A stretch of DNA of 64,000 nt from Rhynchopus sp. YZ270_cl-10 (GCA_964035575.1 OZ037885.1:1116001-1180000), one strand, 5' to 3'; positions 38,436 to 50,039 are shown, numbered from the stretch's first letter. Notes: generated from the letters alone by a model not told the origin. Numbers and translations: made by a program.

Positions 38436-38622
38436 AAGATAGCTATTGAACACCGTGGTATTCACCATGGTTTGTAGTCAGTCTGAGTCAGACTGACTCC
38501 TCTTGCACTCGGAGTGCGAGAAGAGTCCGATCTTCGGCCTGGCCCAAAAATCAGTCTGACTCAGACTGCCTACAAACCATGATTTCCCCTAAGATTAGCT
38601 AATGAACACCGCAGTAGTTACC
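38436..38622. repeat. Imperfect ~31-bp direct repeats around the 38467 element
   Basis: AAGAT-AGCTATTGAACACCG (38436 on) recurs as AAGATTAGCTAATGAACACCG (38591 on), continuing to ACC at 38466 and 38622. The inverted-repeat element lies between the copies, nine bases short of the right one. Confidence 0.6.
38467..38580. mobile_element. 114-bp element with 30-bp terminal inverted repeats
   Basis: 38467-38496 (ATGGTTTGTAG...CAGACTGA) is inverted at 38551-38580 with 29 of 30 bases matching. The centre also folds (CTTGCACTC/GAGTGCGAG). The near-perfect arms imply recent activity or a maintained structure. No coding. Confidence 0.75.
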
Positions 38623-38730
38623 CCCATATTATTCGCCTCCCCGCAAATGCACATCACCACACCCCCCACACACTCCCTTCCTAGGTTGGCATCTTATCCA
38701 CAAAGAAAAAACAAAAAACACCCCTACACA

Positions 38731-39324
38731 ATGTCTGACGAAAAAGTCTACAGCAAGTTTGGCCGCACCTACCCAAAAAGAGAGATCGAAGCTATGGACA
38801 AGAAGATGCACCGCCGTCTTAAGGACCTTCGCGCAGAGGGTGCCAACTCACAATGTGCGGAGTGCGGTGCTCCTACGGCCTGGGCGTCTGTGAGTCTGGG
38901 TGTCTTCATATGCATGAACTGTGCGCAGGTGCATCGTGCGCTTGGTGCGCATGTGTCCAAGGTGAAGTCATGCATGGGGACCTACCTGTGGTGTCCCGAT
39001 GAGATGGACGCCATGCTCGCAATGGGAAATGCGAGAGCAAACGAGGTCTACGGGATCGCACCGCCCGCAGTGCAGCCGTTTGACTATTCGATGGGAGGGT
39101 CGCTCTTTGTGCGTGCGCAGAACCGTTATGAGAAAGGCCTGTATAAAGGCAATGCTGCTAAGCCAGCTCCAGCAAAGGTGGTGTCCAAGCCCGCAGTGAT
39201 GCCCAAGAAAGCAGCAAGTGCAGTGTCCGTGCCTGCACCACCTAGAGCAGCGGTTGCCAAAAAAGCTGTGGAGGAAGACAACAATGCCCCAGGGTGGAAG
39301 TGGGAGGACCTGGACTGGCCTTGA
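38731..39324 (+). CDS. Small ArfGAP-domain protein
   Basis: 197 aa from the ATG at 38731. An upstream in-frame ATG at 38602 is rejected because it would translate the spacer. ArfGAPs stimulate GTP hydrolysis by Arf small GTPases during vesicle formation. Seen: zinc site C42-x2-C45-x15-C61-x2-C64 (one residue shorter than the usual x16), the conserved W51-A-S, and H68-R69-ALGAHVSKVKS, in which R69 is the arginine finger. The usual Ser-Gly after the last Cys is Ala-Gln. The domain ends near residue 130 (FVRAQNRYEKGLYKG), followed by a basic Ala/Pro/Lys-rich linker and a tryptophan-rich acidic end (APGWKWEDLDWP). No ankyrin, PH or ALPS motif is seen, so it is not readily assigned to a subfamily. 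Confidence 0.88.
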   Translation: MSDEKVYSKFGRTYPKREIEAMDKKMHRRLKDLRAEGANSQCAECGAPTAWASVSLGVFICMNCAQVHRALGAHVSKVKSCMGTYLWCPDEMDAMLAMGNARANEVYGIAPPAVQPFDYSMGGSLFVRAQNRYEKGLYKGNAAKPAPAKVVSKPAVMPKKAASAVSVPAPPRAAVAKKAVEEDNNAPGWKWEDLDWP

Positions 39325-39737
39325 GATGTTGTGTTTTGTGTAATTCTCCGTTTGATTCTAGCCTTTTTTTTGTATCGTCCTTTGTGTGCTTTCTCTTCTT
39401 TGAACGGAAAGTATATGAAAATGATTAGCTGCTTTTGGGGTGTCTTGGGTTCAATATTTGGATCACTTCACATTCCTTTTTTTCAAGTTATTTTTTTTTT
39501 GTGGTGTTTCTGTTCTCAATCCCTTTAGGGGGGTTGTGAGAAAACCATCAAATATTCATTTTGTTTGCACACTTTATTTACTTCCCACAGTTCTCTTTGT
39601 GGGGATACCTCGCTGTTCTCTCTAACCTTCAGAAAAGAAATTATGTTCCCCTCCTCTCCCCCGACCCCATCCATTTGTCTTCCCACTCCCCACCTCCCCC
39701 AACCCTGCCTGCAACCACACCCAGGATACGATACAAT
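39325..39737. other. Spacer ArfGAP to fucosidase
   Basis: CTTTCTCTTCTTTGAACGGAAAG at about 39390 is the same stem-loop motif found after the Gly-rich genes, here behind an unrelated gene. The rest is T-rich, then C/T-rich, ending CACACCCAG (39722) before the fucosidase ATG. Confidence 0.6.
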
Positions 39738-41231
39738 ATGGCAATGATGATGTCTAGTCTGCTCACCGCAGTGGTTGTCTCTGCCAACCCACTCCCGACA
39801 GCAGCGCAGGAGCGCTGGCTGGAGGGCGAGGTGGCGGGGATCGGGAACTACAACATGGGCACGTACGAAGCCTGCGGCATCGGTGCCCTCACGCTTGAGG
39901 GGCGGAAGGAGGACGGAGGTGAGTTCATCTCCCTCCCTCCAGGGTCCGCCTTCGCACCCACAGACCTGAACGCTACAGAATGGGTGATTGCCCTGCGCAA
40001 TGCAGGTGCCAAGCATGCGCTCCTCACTCTCTCGCATGGATGCGGGTACACGCTGTACCCCTCGAGGACAGCCTTCCCTGAGTTCAACTTCACGTACGAC
40101 TACGGGATCAGACAGTCGCCCTGGAAAAACGGGAAGGGTATGTAATTTAGCTGATTGGTAATGCTGGCGGCTCGAAGGATGTTTTATGTAACACCACCCT
40201 CACCCACAGGAGACATTGCACGCGAGTTTGTGGATGCCTGCCGTGCGTATGGTCTGCGTCCCTCCTTCTACAGCGGTGTTGCGAACAACGCGTACCTGAA
40301 CGTCGTGAACAGCGTGGCGGGACAGACACGCCAGGTAGACGGGCAAGTGATCGTGACCCAGGACCAGTACACGAAGATCATCCTTGCGAACCTCCGTCAG
40401 CAGTGGACCGACTACGGCGAGCTGGCAGAGATCTGGTTTGACGGCGGCTACCCTGCCAGCGCGCACGACGAACTGCAGGCACTTCTCAACGAGCTCCAGC
40501 CGAACGCTATTGTGTTCCAGGGCCCGATTGGTCACAAGAACGTGGTGCGGTGGGTGGGCACCGAGTCGGGCAAACCCAGGTACCCAGTGTGGTCGACAGC
40601 AAACAGCAGCTTGGACGACGGCAGCGGCAGCCCTGACGCTCCTGTGTTCGTGCCTGCGGAGGCCGACACCTGCTTCACTGTGCACAAGACGGAGGCTGTG
40701 GAGGTGGCAGGGCCGTACCCGGGATGCTGGTTCTACGAGCCCGCGTACGTGCCGAAGTCACTGAAGACGCTGGTGGAGACCTACCACGCCACTGTCGGGA
40801 GCAACGCGCTGTTGATGCTTGGCTTCAACCCGAACCAGGCAGGTGGACTGGACGTGGCGCATTCACAGCGCTATGCTGAGTTTGGTGCGTACATCGAGAA
40901 GTGCTACGGACACGGCCTGGACGTGACGAACACAATCAAGGTCGCCACGGGGAACGTCACCTTTGGGGGTGTGAGCAGCGCTGAGGGCGTTGTGGACAGG
41001 ATTGTTGTGCAGGAGGACCTGGCCACGACGGGGGAGGCAGTGCGCACGTACAAGCTGTTCGACGTGGCATCAGGGGACCTTGTTGCGTCCGGGTCTGCCA
41101 TCGGACACAAGCGCATCATGTTCCTGAGCAAGGCGCTCCCGGCAAGCTCGCTGCTCCGCCTCGAGTACACCTTTGAGGGCGAGGTGGTGTTTGCCAAGGT
41201 TGAGTTCATCGAGACGTGCGACGCGCTGTAG
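39738..41231 (+). CDS. GH29 alpha-L-fucosidase (plant FUC1-like), spliced
   Basis: Exons 39738-40137 and 40210-41231, 473 aa. Signal peptide about 1-23, so secreted, vacuolar or lysosomal. The enzyme family removes alpha-L-fucose from glycans with a retaining mechanism. Seen: SPWKNGKGDIAREFVDACRAYGL, YGELAEIWFDGG with the nucleophile Asp at about D211, ELQPNAIVFQGP, VRWVGTESG, and a C-terminal beta-sandwich as in plant FUC1. Odd: the substrate-binding HHDGF motif reads SHGCGY (H100 only), and the FxHWG/FLHFG motif near the N-terminus reads GNYNMG, losing its His. The nucleophile is kept while fucose-binding residues are changed, so specificity may differ from true fucosidases. Confidence 0.85.
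40138..40209 (+). other. Intron in fucosidase gene (72 nt)
   Basis: GTATGT donor, CACCCACAG acceptor. Joins AAG-G/GA-GAC (Lys-Gly-Asp) exactly where the GH29 family reads KNGKGD. It is also open in frame from 40155, so it is recognised from family alignment and splice signals, not from a stop. Confidence 0.85.
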
Positions 41232-43271
41232 TGAGCCGTATGTTTCGCGCAGGTGAGCTACTGGGTTCCTTTCAGGCGTGTTGCCGCCTCCTCACCATCC
41301 CTCGTGTTCCCACCTTACGTTTTCAATATTTGCACCCTGTTTAGTGCTGATGTGACCCGTTCTCTTTGGGAAGCATTTACTCCTTGTTTTTCTTTTGCTG
41401 TGGACACGAAAGGTGCTCCAGAGCACTCCCTAAAGTAAACTCTATTTGTGCATTGTTGTTCCCAACTTTTTTTCTCTCTTTCTTTAGTTCCGTTTTCACC
41501 CCTTTATAGTACTGCAGCTGCTGTGGATGCTTTGATCACCCCCCCCTTTTCAGGTGTCTAACTGCCGTACAGTGTACTCCATCTCTGACCTTGTCAACGT
41601 CACGTTCTTTTACCCACTTTTCAGACTTATGTCCTGAGACTTTCCGTCGAGGTGTGTGAACCAACAAACCGCAATTTAAGTTTTACCATGACTTTAACTG
41701 GGTAACGTTTCTTCACCTCAACTCGGGTTTTAAGGATTGTGAAAATGACCACCTTTTTTTTTCTCTCGGCCAGACGAACATAGTACACGTGTACGCTGTT
41801 CCCCTTTTGGGGCGTGCTTTTTATGTGCCCACATCGGTCTCCAATCCATTTCAATGATGGTTTGCGTTGTTTCTTCTCTACGATTCTAGCTACGAGGTGC
41901 TGTGCATGACACTGCGTCTGCGGTGGATACGCGTCTCTGCACACTGCCTTGTGTCCCCCCCCCCCCTTTTTTTTTGTTGGTGAAAGGTGATCAAGCAGGC
42001 GAGGCTTACTTAATGATCCTTTTCCAACCGTTCTTCTTCTCGATATGTGTAATCTAGAGCGCAAACCCGCAAGGGTTGCGCTGCTACAGGGAAGAGGGAG
42101 AGGGGGGCGGTCTTCCGTCTCCTCATCTCATCTCCGTACGGCGTGGCAGCGTGCAATGGCTCTGGGCTTGCGCTTACCAAAAGGCGCTTTTCTACAACGG
42201 TTCTACTCCACATTTTGCTATTTTTGCTATTTTTGCGATTCCTTTTTTTATTTGTTGTGCTGTTCTACGATAAAACGATTGTGCTCAAGGTGCCTTTTTT
42301 TTAGCATTGCCAGGTTTTAGATTGCATATTTTATTCAGAAATGCAGTGTACCTATTTATATCCATGAAGTGTCGACGTGTTAACTTAACAACTTCTCTTC
42401 AAGGCAACCTTCCACACCAGAGGTACGAACAGGATGCCATAAGCTGGCTGACGTACCGTGTACCGAAGGAGTTGGTGGCAGCATTGTGTGTTTATATTTT
42501 CTCGTATAAACGGGCTAGAATGTAACACAGCTGCATTGTGATGTATCCTGCAGGCTTGTATACGTGAGAATACGTAGTGCAGCCACCATCTGTAGCGTGC
42601 TCTCAGTATAGTTGGAAGGCGTCCGCGGTCGCCGTTTTCTTGCCAGCTCTTCTCTGGAGCTGTTGCCGGCTGGCCCTTCAAATATGTGGCACTTCCCACT
42701 CCCATTTGTGGTGTCTTCCCAACCCTGCTCTGGAACCACACCCAGAAGGCGGCACAATGTCGGTGAGAGGTCGACCTTCACGCCATCTTTTTTTTACCCC
42801 TTCTTCTTCACGAGCCGTTTTCCCAACGTTTGATTTCACCTTTTTTTTTTTTTTATTTAGTGTATTAGTGTATTTTCATTTAGTGCACCCTATTATACCA
42901 TCTATTCAGTAGAATAGTTAGTATATGAAACAATTTTTTTTTGTTTTGTGCTTTTTTGTGTGATTTCGTTTTCGGTGATCTTCCCAACAGAAGGGTCCCT
43001 CAGGTATACCAAGGCTGTCTCGTGTGCCACATGTGTCAGAGGCCTCCTGTTTGTTCGAAGAGTTCCACAATAGTAAACTCGTATCCCCCAACATCCCACA
43101 CTTCTTTGCATCTTTCAAGGACCCTTCTACGTGCCCCGTCATGTCACTCAAAACAGGCCTGCATCTTTATTGCAGCATACACACACCATACCACCAGGGT
43201 CATCGTCCGTACGTAGGAACTACCCAAAAAAAAAAACTTAATTAGAAGTCTGCGCTACACACCGCCACCCT
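41232..43271. other. Spacer fucosidase to surface gene A
   Basis: About 2 kb without a convincing gene. A degenerate hairpin element lies at 41985-42030. A 145-codon minus frame at 41627-42064 has no recognisable domain. The last 300 bases are T/A-rich, then C-rich before gene A. Confidence 0.5.
41985..42030 (+). repeat. Degenerate hairpin element
   Basis: AGGTGATCAAGC-AGGCGAG-GCTTA then ATGATCCTTTTCC. AAGC/GCTT still pairs, while the outer stem bases are lost. Confidence 0.45.
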
Positions 43272-46200
43272 ATGCATGGTGTCGTCTGTGTCCTTGCAGC
43301 CTTCATATGCTATGCGAATGCTGGGACAGTCACAGTGCGCATCTCAACCAGCAACAACATCGGTGCTGGTGGCGGCAACATGGAGGTGCGTGCCTACAAC
43401 AAAGTGGGTGCATCCTGCTTGATCGTGACACGTTCGTTCCCTCTGGGAGAGACTGGAGCAGTGTTTCCGCAGACGTGTTCGTTTGGTGATGCAGATGTGT
43501 GGAGGATCGAGGTGCACGCACTCACCAGTGATGGGTGGCGTGCAAGAACGATTGAAATAAATGACGGCAGTGGTTGGGCGGTGTGGTGGAACGATTTCTC
43601 CCAAGGTCCAGAAACATGGGTGGACACCAGTTACCCATTCCTGACCACACTGAACTGGTACAAACCCGAGCGTGTGACAGTGCTCTTTTACTCAGGTATG
43701 TCTGAATCCCCAACCACAAAACACACCACCACACACAGGTTTGTCAGACTGTTCAGGCTACCGCGAGATGGAAGTGACGTCAGACGTGTACGTGGGGAAC
43801 CCTCAGCTGGCGTGTTTCCTGAGGGTGGCCGGACCGACGAAGGCAGGACAGGTTGTGGAGGCATCGAACACATGTGCGTTTCCTGCGTCAGACGTGCTTG
43901 GTGCGACAGCGAAGGCGTGGTCAGCAGCGGGGTGGGATGTGCAGAAGGTGGAGCTGCTTGTGGGGTCGACGTGGGAGCAGCTGTTTGTGGGGGGAACGAC
44001 GGCAGCGTACTGGGTGGACACAGACGGGCCGGGCACACCTTATGCACAGTCAGTGTTTTGGGAGCACGCACTGCCCAAGGTGTTCCTGCCGCCAGACACG
44101 ACGTCAGCCTCAGGTGTCTTCCGCTTCACAACAGGGACAAATTTCAGGGACGACACCCGGGAAATCATTGCGGTGGAGGTGACGGACACTGCTGGTGTGG
44201 TGTGCACGTTGACGCCAATCGCCCCTTCTGTGAAGGGAGGCGTGATTGTGGTGGCAAACACGTGTCCTGTGGCGATGGCGGACATTGCGTACCTGACGCT
44301 GACTGCACCAGGTGTGGACAGGTGGGGTCTTGTGTCTGTGGAGGTGTACGAGACGAGGACACTTTCGGGTGTGACTGCACCCCGTTGGATGCAATGGGTT
44401 GCACGTGACTTGGACCAACGGTTTTACATCTTTGACTCGAGGACGTACAGCGTGACGCACTGGTACAGACAGTACGAGGTTGTTGTCGGCACCACACACC
44501 CTGACACTGTTGCAGGGTTCAGTGCACATGCAATGGAGATAGCTGTGACATCACCAGAAGGCTACACCTGCTCTGGGGGACTTGAGGCCGTTCCACCAGC
44601 AAATCTTGACATCCACGTTGCGGTGTTGTGTCCATTTCCCCCTGAGAATGTGTCCTCTGTGACAGTGACTCCTGAGCTGGCAACTGATGACTGGCATATA
44701 GAGACACTAGATGTAATCAATGCAGTGCCGACACTCATCGGGTACACTGGTGGTCAAAGAGATGCAGATGTGACTGTCGCAACCACTTGGGTGTTCTATA
44801 ATACTCTCGCGCCTCCAACACCATCACCACCGACACCGTCACCTCCAACACCATCGCCACCCACACCTTCTCCACCAACTCCGTCGCCACCTACTCCATC
44901 ACCACCGACCCCTTCGCCATTAACACCGTCGCCTCCAACACCGGCACCACAGACCCCAGCACCGTCCACACCCTCACCGCCAACACAGCCACCCGCAACT
45001 TCGTCCCCACCAACACCGTCACCTGTCACCCCTGCCCCATCCACACCCACACCACCAACACCAGCCCCATTGACGCCCTCACCGACCACACTTGCACCAG
45101 CAACACTTTCCCCTCCCACGCTTGCGCCTTCAACACCCTCACCGCCAACACAGCCACCCGCAACTTCGTCCCCACCAACACCGTCACCTGTCACCCCTGC
45201 CCCATCCACACCCGCACCGCCAACACCAGCTCCATTGACGCCCTCACCGACCACACTCGCACCAGCAACACTTTCCCCTCCCACTCCGTCTCCATCAACA
45301 CCTTCACCACCCACAGAAGCACCACCAACGCTTACACCTGCAACACCTGCCCCTGACACTTCTTCGCCAACGTCTGCACCCGTAACTTCTGTGCCAACAA
45401 CAAACGCACCGGAGACAACGGTACCTGTAATGATCACAGCTGCGCCAGAAACACCATCACCCGAGACGAGTGCACCTCTCACTCCTCCGCCCGTTACTGT
45501 CGCACCTCTGACATCTGCCCCTGCAACTGCTTCACCGCCAACCTCTGTGCCTGTAACGCCTGCTCCTGTCACTGTTGCACCAATAACAGAAGTACCAGCG
45601 ACAGCAGCACCTGTTACATCATCCCCCGTCACAGCTTCGCCACCAACACCAGCATCCACAACTCCTGCACCCGATACTATTGCACCTGCCACATTTGCTC
45701 CAGCAACAGATGCACCTGCAACAACTGCACCCGTAACTCTTGCTCCCTTTACACCTGCACCGGGAACAGCTTCACCGCCAACGCCAGCACCGGTAACATT
45801 TGCTCCAGAGACTGTGTCACCGACAACGCTTGTTCCTGCGACTCTTGTACCTGAATCACGTGCACCTGTCACTGCTTCTCCCGTGGCACCTGCAGGCACA
45901 GCGTCACCTGGCAGTGTTTCTCCGACTTTGGAACCTGCTAGTGTTGCTTCGACTTCTGCACCTACTACAGCTGTGCCGAGGAGCCGCACTCCATACACAT
46001 TTGTGCCCTTCACAGGGAGACCTTCGTCAGCGCCCATGAAGCCTATCTTCCCCACTGCCTCGCCCACGACACCGTTGCCAACAGACTCGCGCACTGTGCA
46101 CACGCAGACCCCAGTGACCCCAGCGCGCACTGTGCACGCAGCACCCCCATCACAAGAGCCACCTGTACTCTCAGAAGAAGCTCCAAGCAGCACCTATGAA

Positions 46201-47568
46201 GAAGACGCCAACTCTCTACACACCATCTCAGCTGCTGCAGCTGCCGTGGCACTTCTTGGTTCAGCCCAAGGAGGTGCAGGTGCCATGAAGCTGGTGATTG
46301 TGAGCATCCCATGCTTGTACGGAGAGAACAGCGCAAAACGGTTCCCACGTGCACTGAACCCAATCGGAATGACTTTGGACGGGTCTGAGTCCCTTGGGGC
46401 ACTTGCAGGGAACACAGCACTGATGTTTGGGTGTGTGTCCCTGTCGTTTCTGCTGCTGCAACTGGCAAAGACGTGTGGGAAGCGCTTCTTCACCACATCA
46501 TCCTTGGCAAACCTCGACACACAAGGCTTCCTGCGTCTGCCGTCAGCACCACTGCTGCTGTTCCAGCTGCTGTACCAGTCAATTGCGTTTTCTGCAATGA
46601 ACCTTTCCCTGCACCCACGCCACCCACACGAAGGCTTTGTGGGAGTTGTGGCTGTGTTCCTGTGTCTGTGTGTGCCTGTGTTGACACTTCGGAAGGTGGT
46701 GTCTGGGATGAAGGAGGGCTTTGGGGTGTACGCGACTGCGAAGGAACGGACGAGCACAGCACTCGTGTTCGCCATCGGGAAGGGTGAGTGGGTCAACACA
46801 AACGCAACGCAGCTCTTCGTGCAGCGCTACTCATCGGTGATGCGCACCTTTGCGCAGAAGACGTACTGGTTCTTCTTCCTTGAGCTCGCTGCGGCCTTCA
46901 CGCTTGCTGCGATCCAAAGTGTTGAGCCTCTTCGCATGTTTGGGTGCGGTCATATGAAGGCGTTTTCAGCGCTTGTTCTTTTTGTGATGATGGCGTTGGA
47001 GGTGGCCCTTTCGCCACACTGCCGCTTCCGTGACTCTGTTGCGGGTGTTCTGCTGAATGGGACACTGTGCGCTGCTGCGGTGCTGATGGCGGTGGCTTAC
47101 TACCACGAGGACGAGGAGTTCTGGACTGTGGGGCTGGCTGTGAAGCTTATGTACCTCTTCGTGAGTGTCCTTGTCATCAAGATCTGTGCAGACTTGCTCA
47201 CGGAGCTGTACATCTACTGCAGCGGACGTCGCACTGCGCTGCAGGAGGGTGTGCTGAGGGGGAAGGCACCATGCGACGACAGCACAGATGTGTCGTTTTC
47301 GTCCCCCACACCCGATGCTGAGGCAATCACACGGTCGTGCCCCACACCCGATGCCGAGGCAATCACATTCACACGCTGCCAGACAACGACCATCACTAAC
47401 TCAGCGCGCTCCGCCTTCAGCCTGTTGAGCTGCACTTCGAACGACTCACTGATGACAGCAAGCCAGCTCCTCCTACTCCCCTCAGGCAGAGGCTGCGGGC
47501 CAGCATCAGGCGTGTTAGAAGGTGTGTCCGGCAGTAGCAACTCGCTGTCCCCACTTCGTTACCACTGA
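43272..47568 (+). CDS. A: mucin-stalked multi-pass surface protein, spliced
   Basis: Exons 43272-43695 and 43739-47568, 1417 aa. Signal peptide about 1-17 (MHGVVCVLAAFICYANA). Four related ectodomain modules of about 110 residues (about 18-140, 141-255, 256-380, 381-490) share an exposed Cys pair, a CxFP or CPF motif and a DxWxVxxVEV strand. The first, with its IGAGGGNMEVRAYN start and GW..R.IEI, is faintly PLAT/LH2-like. A Thr/Pro stalk (about 498-958; TPSPPTPAP units) suits dense O-glycosylation. Seven or eight hydrophobic helices follow (about 970-1305), then a 110-residue cytoplasmic tail with repeated SCPTPDAEAI segments. The layout recalls adhesion-type receptors or polycystin-like proteins, but I recognise no family in the membrane part. 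Confidence 0.82.
43696..43738 (+). other. Ultrashort intron in gene A (43 nt)
   Basis: GTATGT start, CACACACAG end. Splits a Gly codon (G/GT) between TTTTACTCA and TTGTCAGAC. The same place and phase carry an intron in B and C. Confidence 0.87.
44808..46190 (+). repeat. Thr/Pro mucin-type repeat region of A
   Basis: Degenerate 12-15-bp units encoding TPSPP, TPAPP, TLAPA and similar. The first part contains near-perfect CCATCGCCACCCACACC-type tandem units; further on the units diverge. The minus strand is open throughout only because of this composition. Confidence 0.85.
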
Positions 47569-47892
47569 AGACGGTGTTGGCGAACTGTTTCACAGGATTT
47601 GTTTATTAAGAAACCTTGCGTCTTGTTTACACCCCACTTCTTGCGTTTCTCACCAACGGCTGTGTCGTGACGTGGTGACGTTGTGAGGTACATTCATCTT
47701 ACATCATGGCGTTCTGCTTCAATGCAGTACACCCGTTTCAATGGACGTTCCGTACAGGAAGGGCCACATGAAGCGATCATAGACCCTTCATATCATCTTT
47801 TTATCTTTTGACTGTTTGGTGCGGATGTTGCAAGGAAAAAGTGTGCGCACATCAGGCACACTTAGTGCATCTTAAGTGTTGTCGTTTTGCTA

Positions 47893-47933
47893 GGTATCTA
47901 AGCGTGTGGGGCTTAGGTTCTGACCGTATCTTT
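47893..47933 (+). repeat. Dispersed hairpin element (loop variant)
   Basis: CTAAGC (47898-47903) and GCTTAG (47911-47916) kept exactly, while the 7-nt loop is GTGTGGG instead of ACGAGAG. Absent from the matching place in spacer B-C. Confidence 0.7.
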
Positions 47934-48527
47934 TGTTGTCCCGACTCCACTTAACGTTTTGTTGCTCATGTATTTTGTGTTTCGTATTATTTACATGCAG
48001 TGCCAAAATATAACTCAACCAAAAAAAAAAAAAAAAATCTTTTTTGTGCATATTTGCAAATGCCTGCAGCCAGCTGAGGGCATTTGCCACTCCGTTCCAC
48101 CTTCAGTTATTTTACACAAAATACCGTTAATTTTATGAGAATGGTATTTTCGAAAAAAATGTTTGACCCTATCTCTTGCACAACAGTCAAGGGTATGTTC
48201 TTACACCAACTTTTACGCATAGTTTTGTTTTTGTGTTTTCTTTACAAAAAAGACATGTGTACACAAGGTACATTTGTCTTTATCCACTCTTTCCAAGCTT
48301 TGTAAAATGCGTATGGCACGCGAGGCATATTCATCTTACAACGTTTCGTTTCTCTGTTTACAAGCAGCGTGTCAAGGAGTCATCCAAGACCTGCTGCCTC
48401 TCCCGTCCATCCCTTACCCAATTTTTTTTGCTTGCAACGGAACATATTGAACAGCGAAGTCCTTTTATTATGATTTCCCACACTGTTCCCCCTACCTGGG
48501 GACAGACGTGATACAGTTATGTTTGGA

Positions 48528-48623
48528 TACCATATTCTGACCGTAAAAAAGGGTCAAATTCCCCAAAAAACCTGGAAAAGGTCAAACATTTTTACGGTCA
48601 ATATATGTTGCCAGCGTACGGTA
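48528..48623. mobile_element. 96-bp inverted-repeat element, insertion in spacer A-B
   Basis: Bounded by TACCATA and TACGGTA, with a 12-bp perfect inner repeat TGACCGTAAAAA (48538-48549)/TTTTTACGGTCA (48589-48600). The duplicated spacer at about 59366-59376 reads straight through (TTTGGATATTACTTGA), so this is an insertion with an apparent TA target. Confidence 0.75.
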
Positions 48624-49121
48624 CTTGAGGTGCTGTTAACACAGAGAGGTGTAGATGGGTGGGCGCATCTTCATTGTACATCATTTTACATCATATTGTG
48701 TATTGTGTCTCGAACAGAAGCTGCACAAAAAATATGCCTCTGTATTATTGAATAATGGAACGAAAAAATAGAAGAGGGGGGGAAAAACAAGATATTTTTC
48801 TTCTTCTGAGACTCCCTTAATGCGTTCGTTCACCGAATGTAATACCGGGGGGGTGTATTTAACTTCCCATTAACCCCCTCCCCCCTACCCATCGTTTCAA
48901 AGGTGTACCTTTGCAAAAAAATTGCTCATTTTTTTCTTTATTTGCTTTGTTTGCTGAATTATTTTCGCGGCAAGGCCCCTTCCACCCTCGTCAGTTCTTG
49001 TGCACTTCTTTTTTGTTTGCACTATAGGGACTTTCGTTTCTATTGTTGCATCAAGACATTTGCAAGGCAACCACGTTGTTGCAACTGTTTTGATCCATTT
49101 CTTTCATACATTTCTTCCAGA

Positions 49122-49170
49122 AGGTGACTAAGTTGACGCTTGGGTTCATCTGACCAACCTTTCTTCATTC
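49122..49170 (+). repeat. Dispersed hairpin element (CTAAG/CTTGG)
   Basis: CTAAG (49128-49132) pairs with CTTGG (49139-49143) through a U-G pair. Also present at 59908 in the duplicate spacer, so inherited by both. Confidence 0.65.
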
Positions 49171-49249
49171 CCTTTTGTTCGTAACTATTTTGTGTGCACG
49201 AGGCGGCACATTCATCTTACAGAATTTTTGTTTTGTTTGTTTGTTTTAG

Positions 49250-49298
49250 AGGTGACTAAGCACGAGAGGCTTAGGGACATCTTATAAACTTTTCTTTA
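49250..49298 (+). repeat. Dispersed hairpin element, present only in spacer A-B
   Basis: Canonical stem CTAAGC (49256-49261)/GCTTAG (49269-49274), loop ACGAGAG, tail GACATCTTATAAACTTTTC. Spacer B-C at about 60045-60063 has the surrounding TTTTGTTTTGTTTG...TTTTGTGC without it. Confidence 0.78.
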
Positions 49299-49776
49299 TT
49301 TTGTGCACTCCTTCCACCGCCACTCCGGTGTCTGGTGAGGTGTTTGCACTTCTTTTCAACTCTTTTTTCCACAATCTTTTGTTGTTTGTTTTAGATGTGT
49401 ATGTATATGAGGCATATTCATCTTTAAACCTCTCTTTTTTTCGTGCGATTTCATCCAACCCCCTTACAGAGGTTGGTATAGAAGGAAAAAATCATACAGT
49501 TGGACAAGAAACTTGGCGACCAAGCGAGATTTTGGGGGTTTTCTTGCAATTGGCGGCTTTTTTGGTCGCCAATAATCAACTGTAATGGCTAGAGGGCGAG
49601 GTGTGACCATGGGGGTCCACATGCTACAGAAACAGCAGTGCGAAGCGTGACCGTTTTTTCTAGTCTACATTTTTGTTCTTTTTTTTTTTTTTTTTTGTGC
49701 TTTCGTCCGGATGGCTGGCATCGTACGTGGGTCAGTCAGAGGTGTCAGCATTGATATTTGATAACTTCACTTTTTT

Positions 49777-50039
49777 CAACTTACCTTCCTTCACCCCCCC
49801 CTGTAAGGGCAACCGTAGGTGAAGTAAGGTATAGTATTGAAATCGATGTGGGGGGGGAGTAAAGGGTCAATTTTACAAAACCAGATTTTGAGGAAAATTT
49901 TAGCCGAAAATGGGCCCCACGTATAAGCAACCGGGCTCATATTTCTCAAAATTTAAGTGGTCAAAAAATTGTCCAATTTTCGAGATTGACCCCACCACTG
50001 CACGGGCGGAGCCCAAAAATGCAAATAAGGACCCTTTTT
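49777..50039 (+). repeat. 263-bp repeat, copy 1
   Basis: Nearly identical to 50040-50302 and 50848-51110. Its left end folds (TACCTTCCTTCAC/GTGAAGTAAGGTA, one mismatch) and GGGTCAAT/ATTGACCC lies further in. The centre has many AAAATTT-type runs. A decayed relative (TTGACCCCAC then GAGCCCAAAAA) follows at about 51669-51727. Confidence 0.8.

Larger units (their letters stand above)
36965..38730. other. Spacer PDZ-like gene to ArfGAP, rich in inverted-repeat elements
   Basis: No gene seen. Three separate inverted-repeat elements (37038-37177, 37839-38223, 38467-38580) and a detached piece of the G2/G3 upstream block (about 38248-38295: CTGCGTCCGCCGAT, then GTGAGGCGTTTGCACT) lie here. Confidence 0.65.

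Noticed and set aside
41627-42064. 145-codon minus-strand frame in the fucosidase-gene A spacer
   Set aside because: It is rich in Lys/Arg opposite T/C tracts, has no recognisable domain and no acceptor-like start. It could be part of an unknown decayed element, but I cannot support it.
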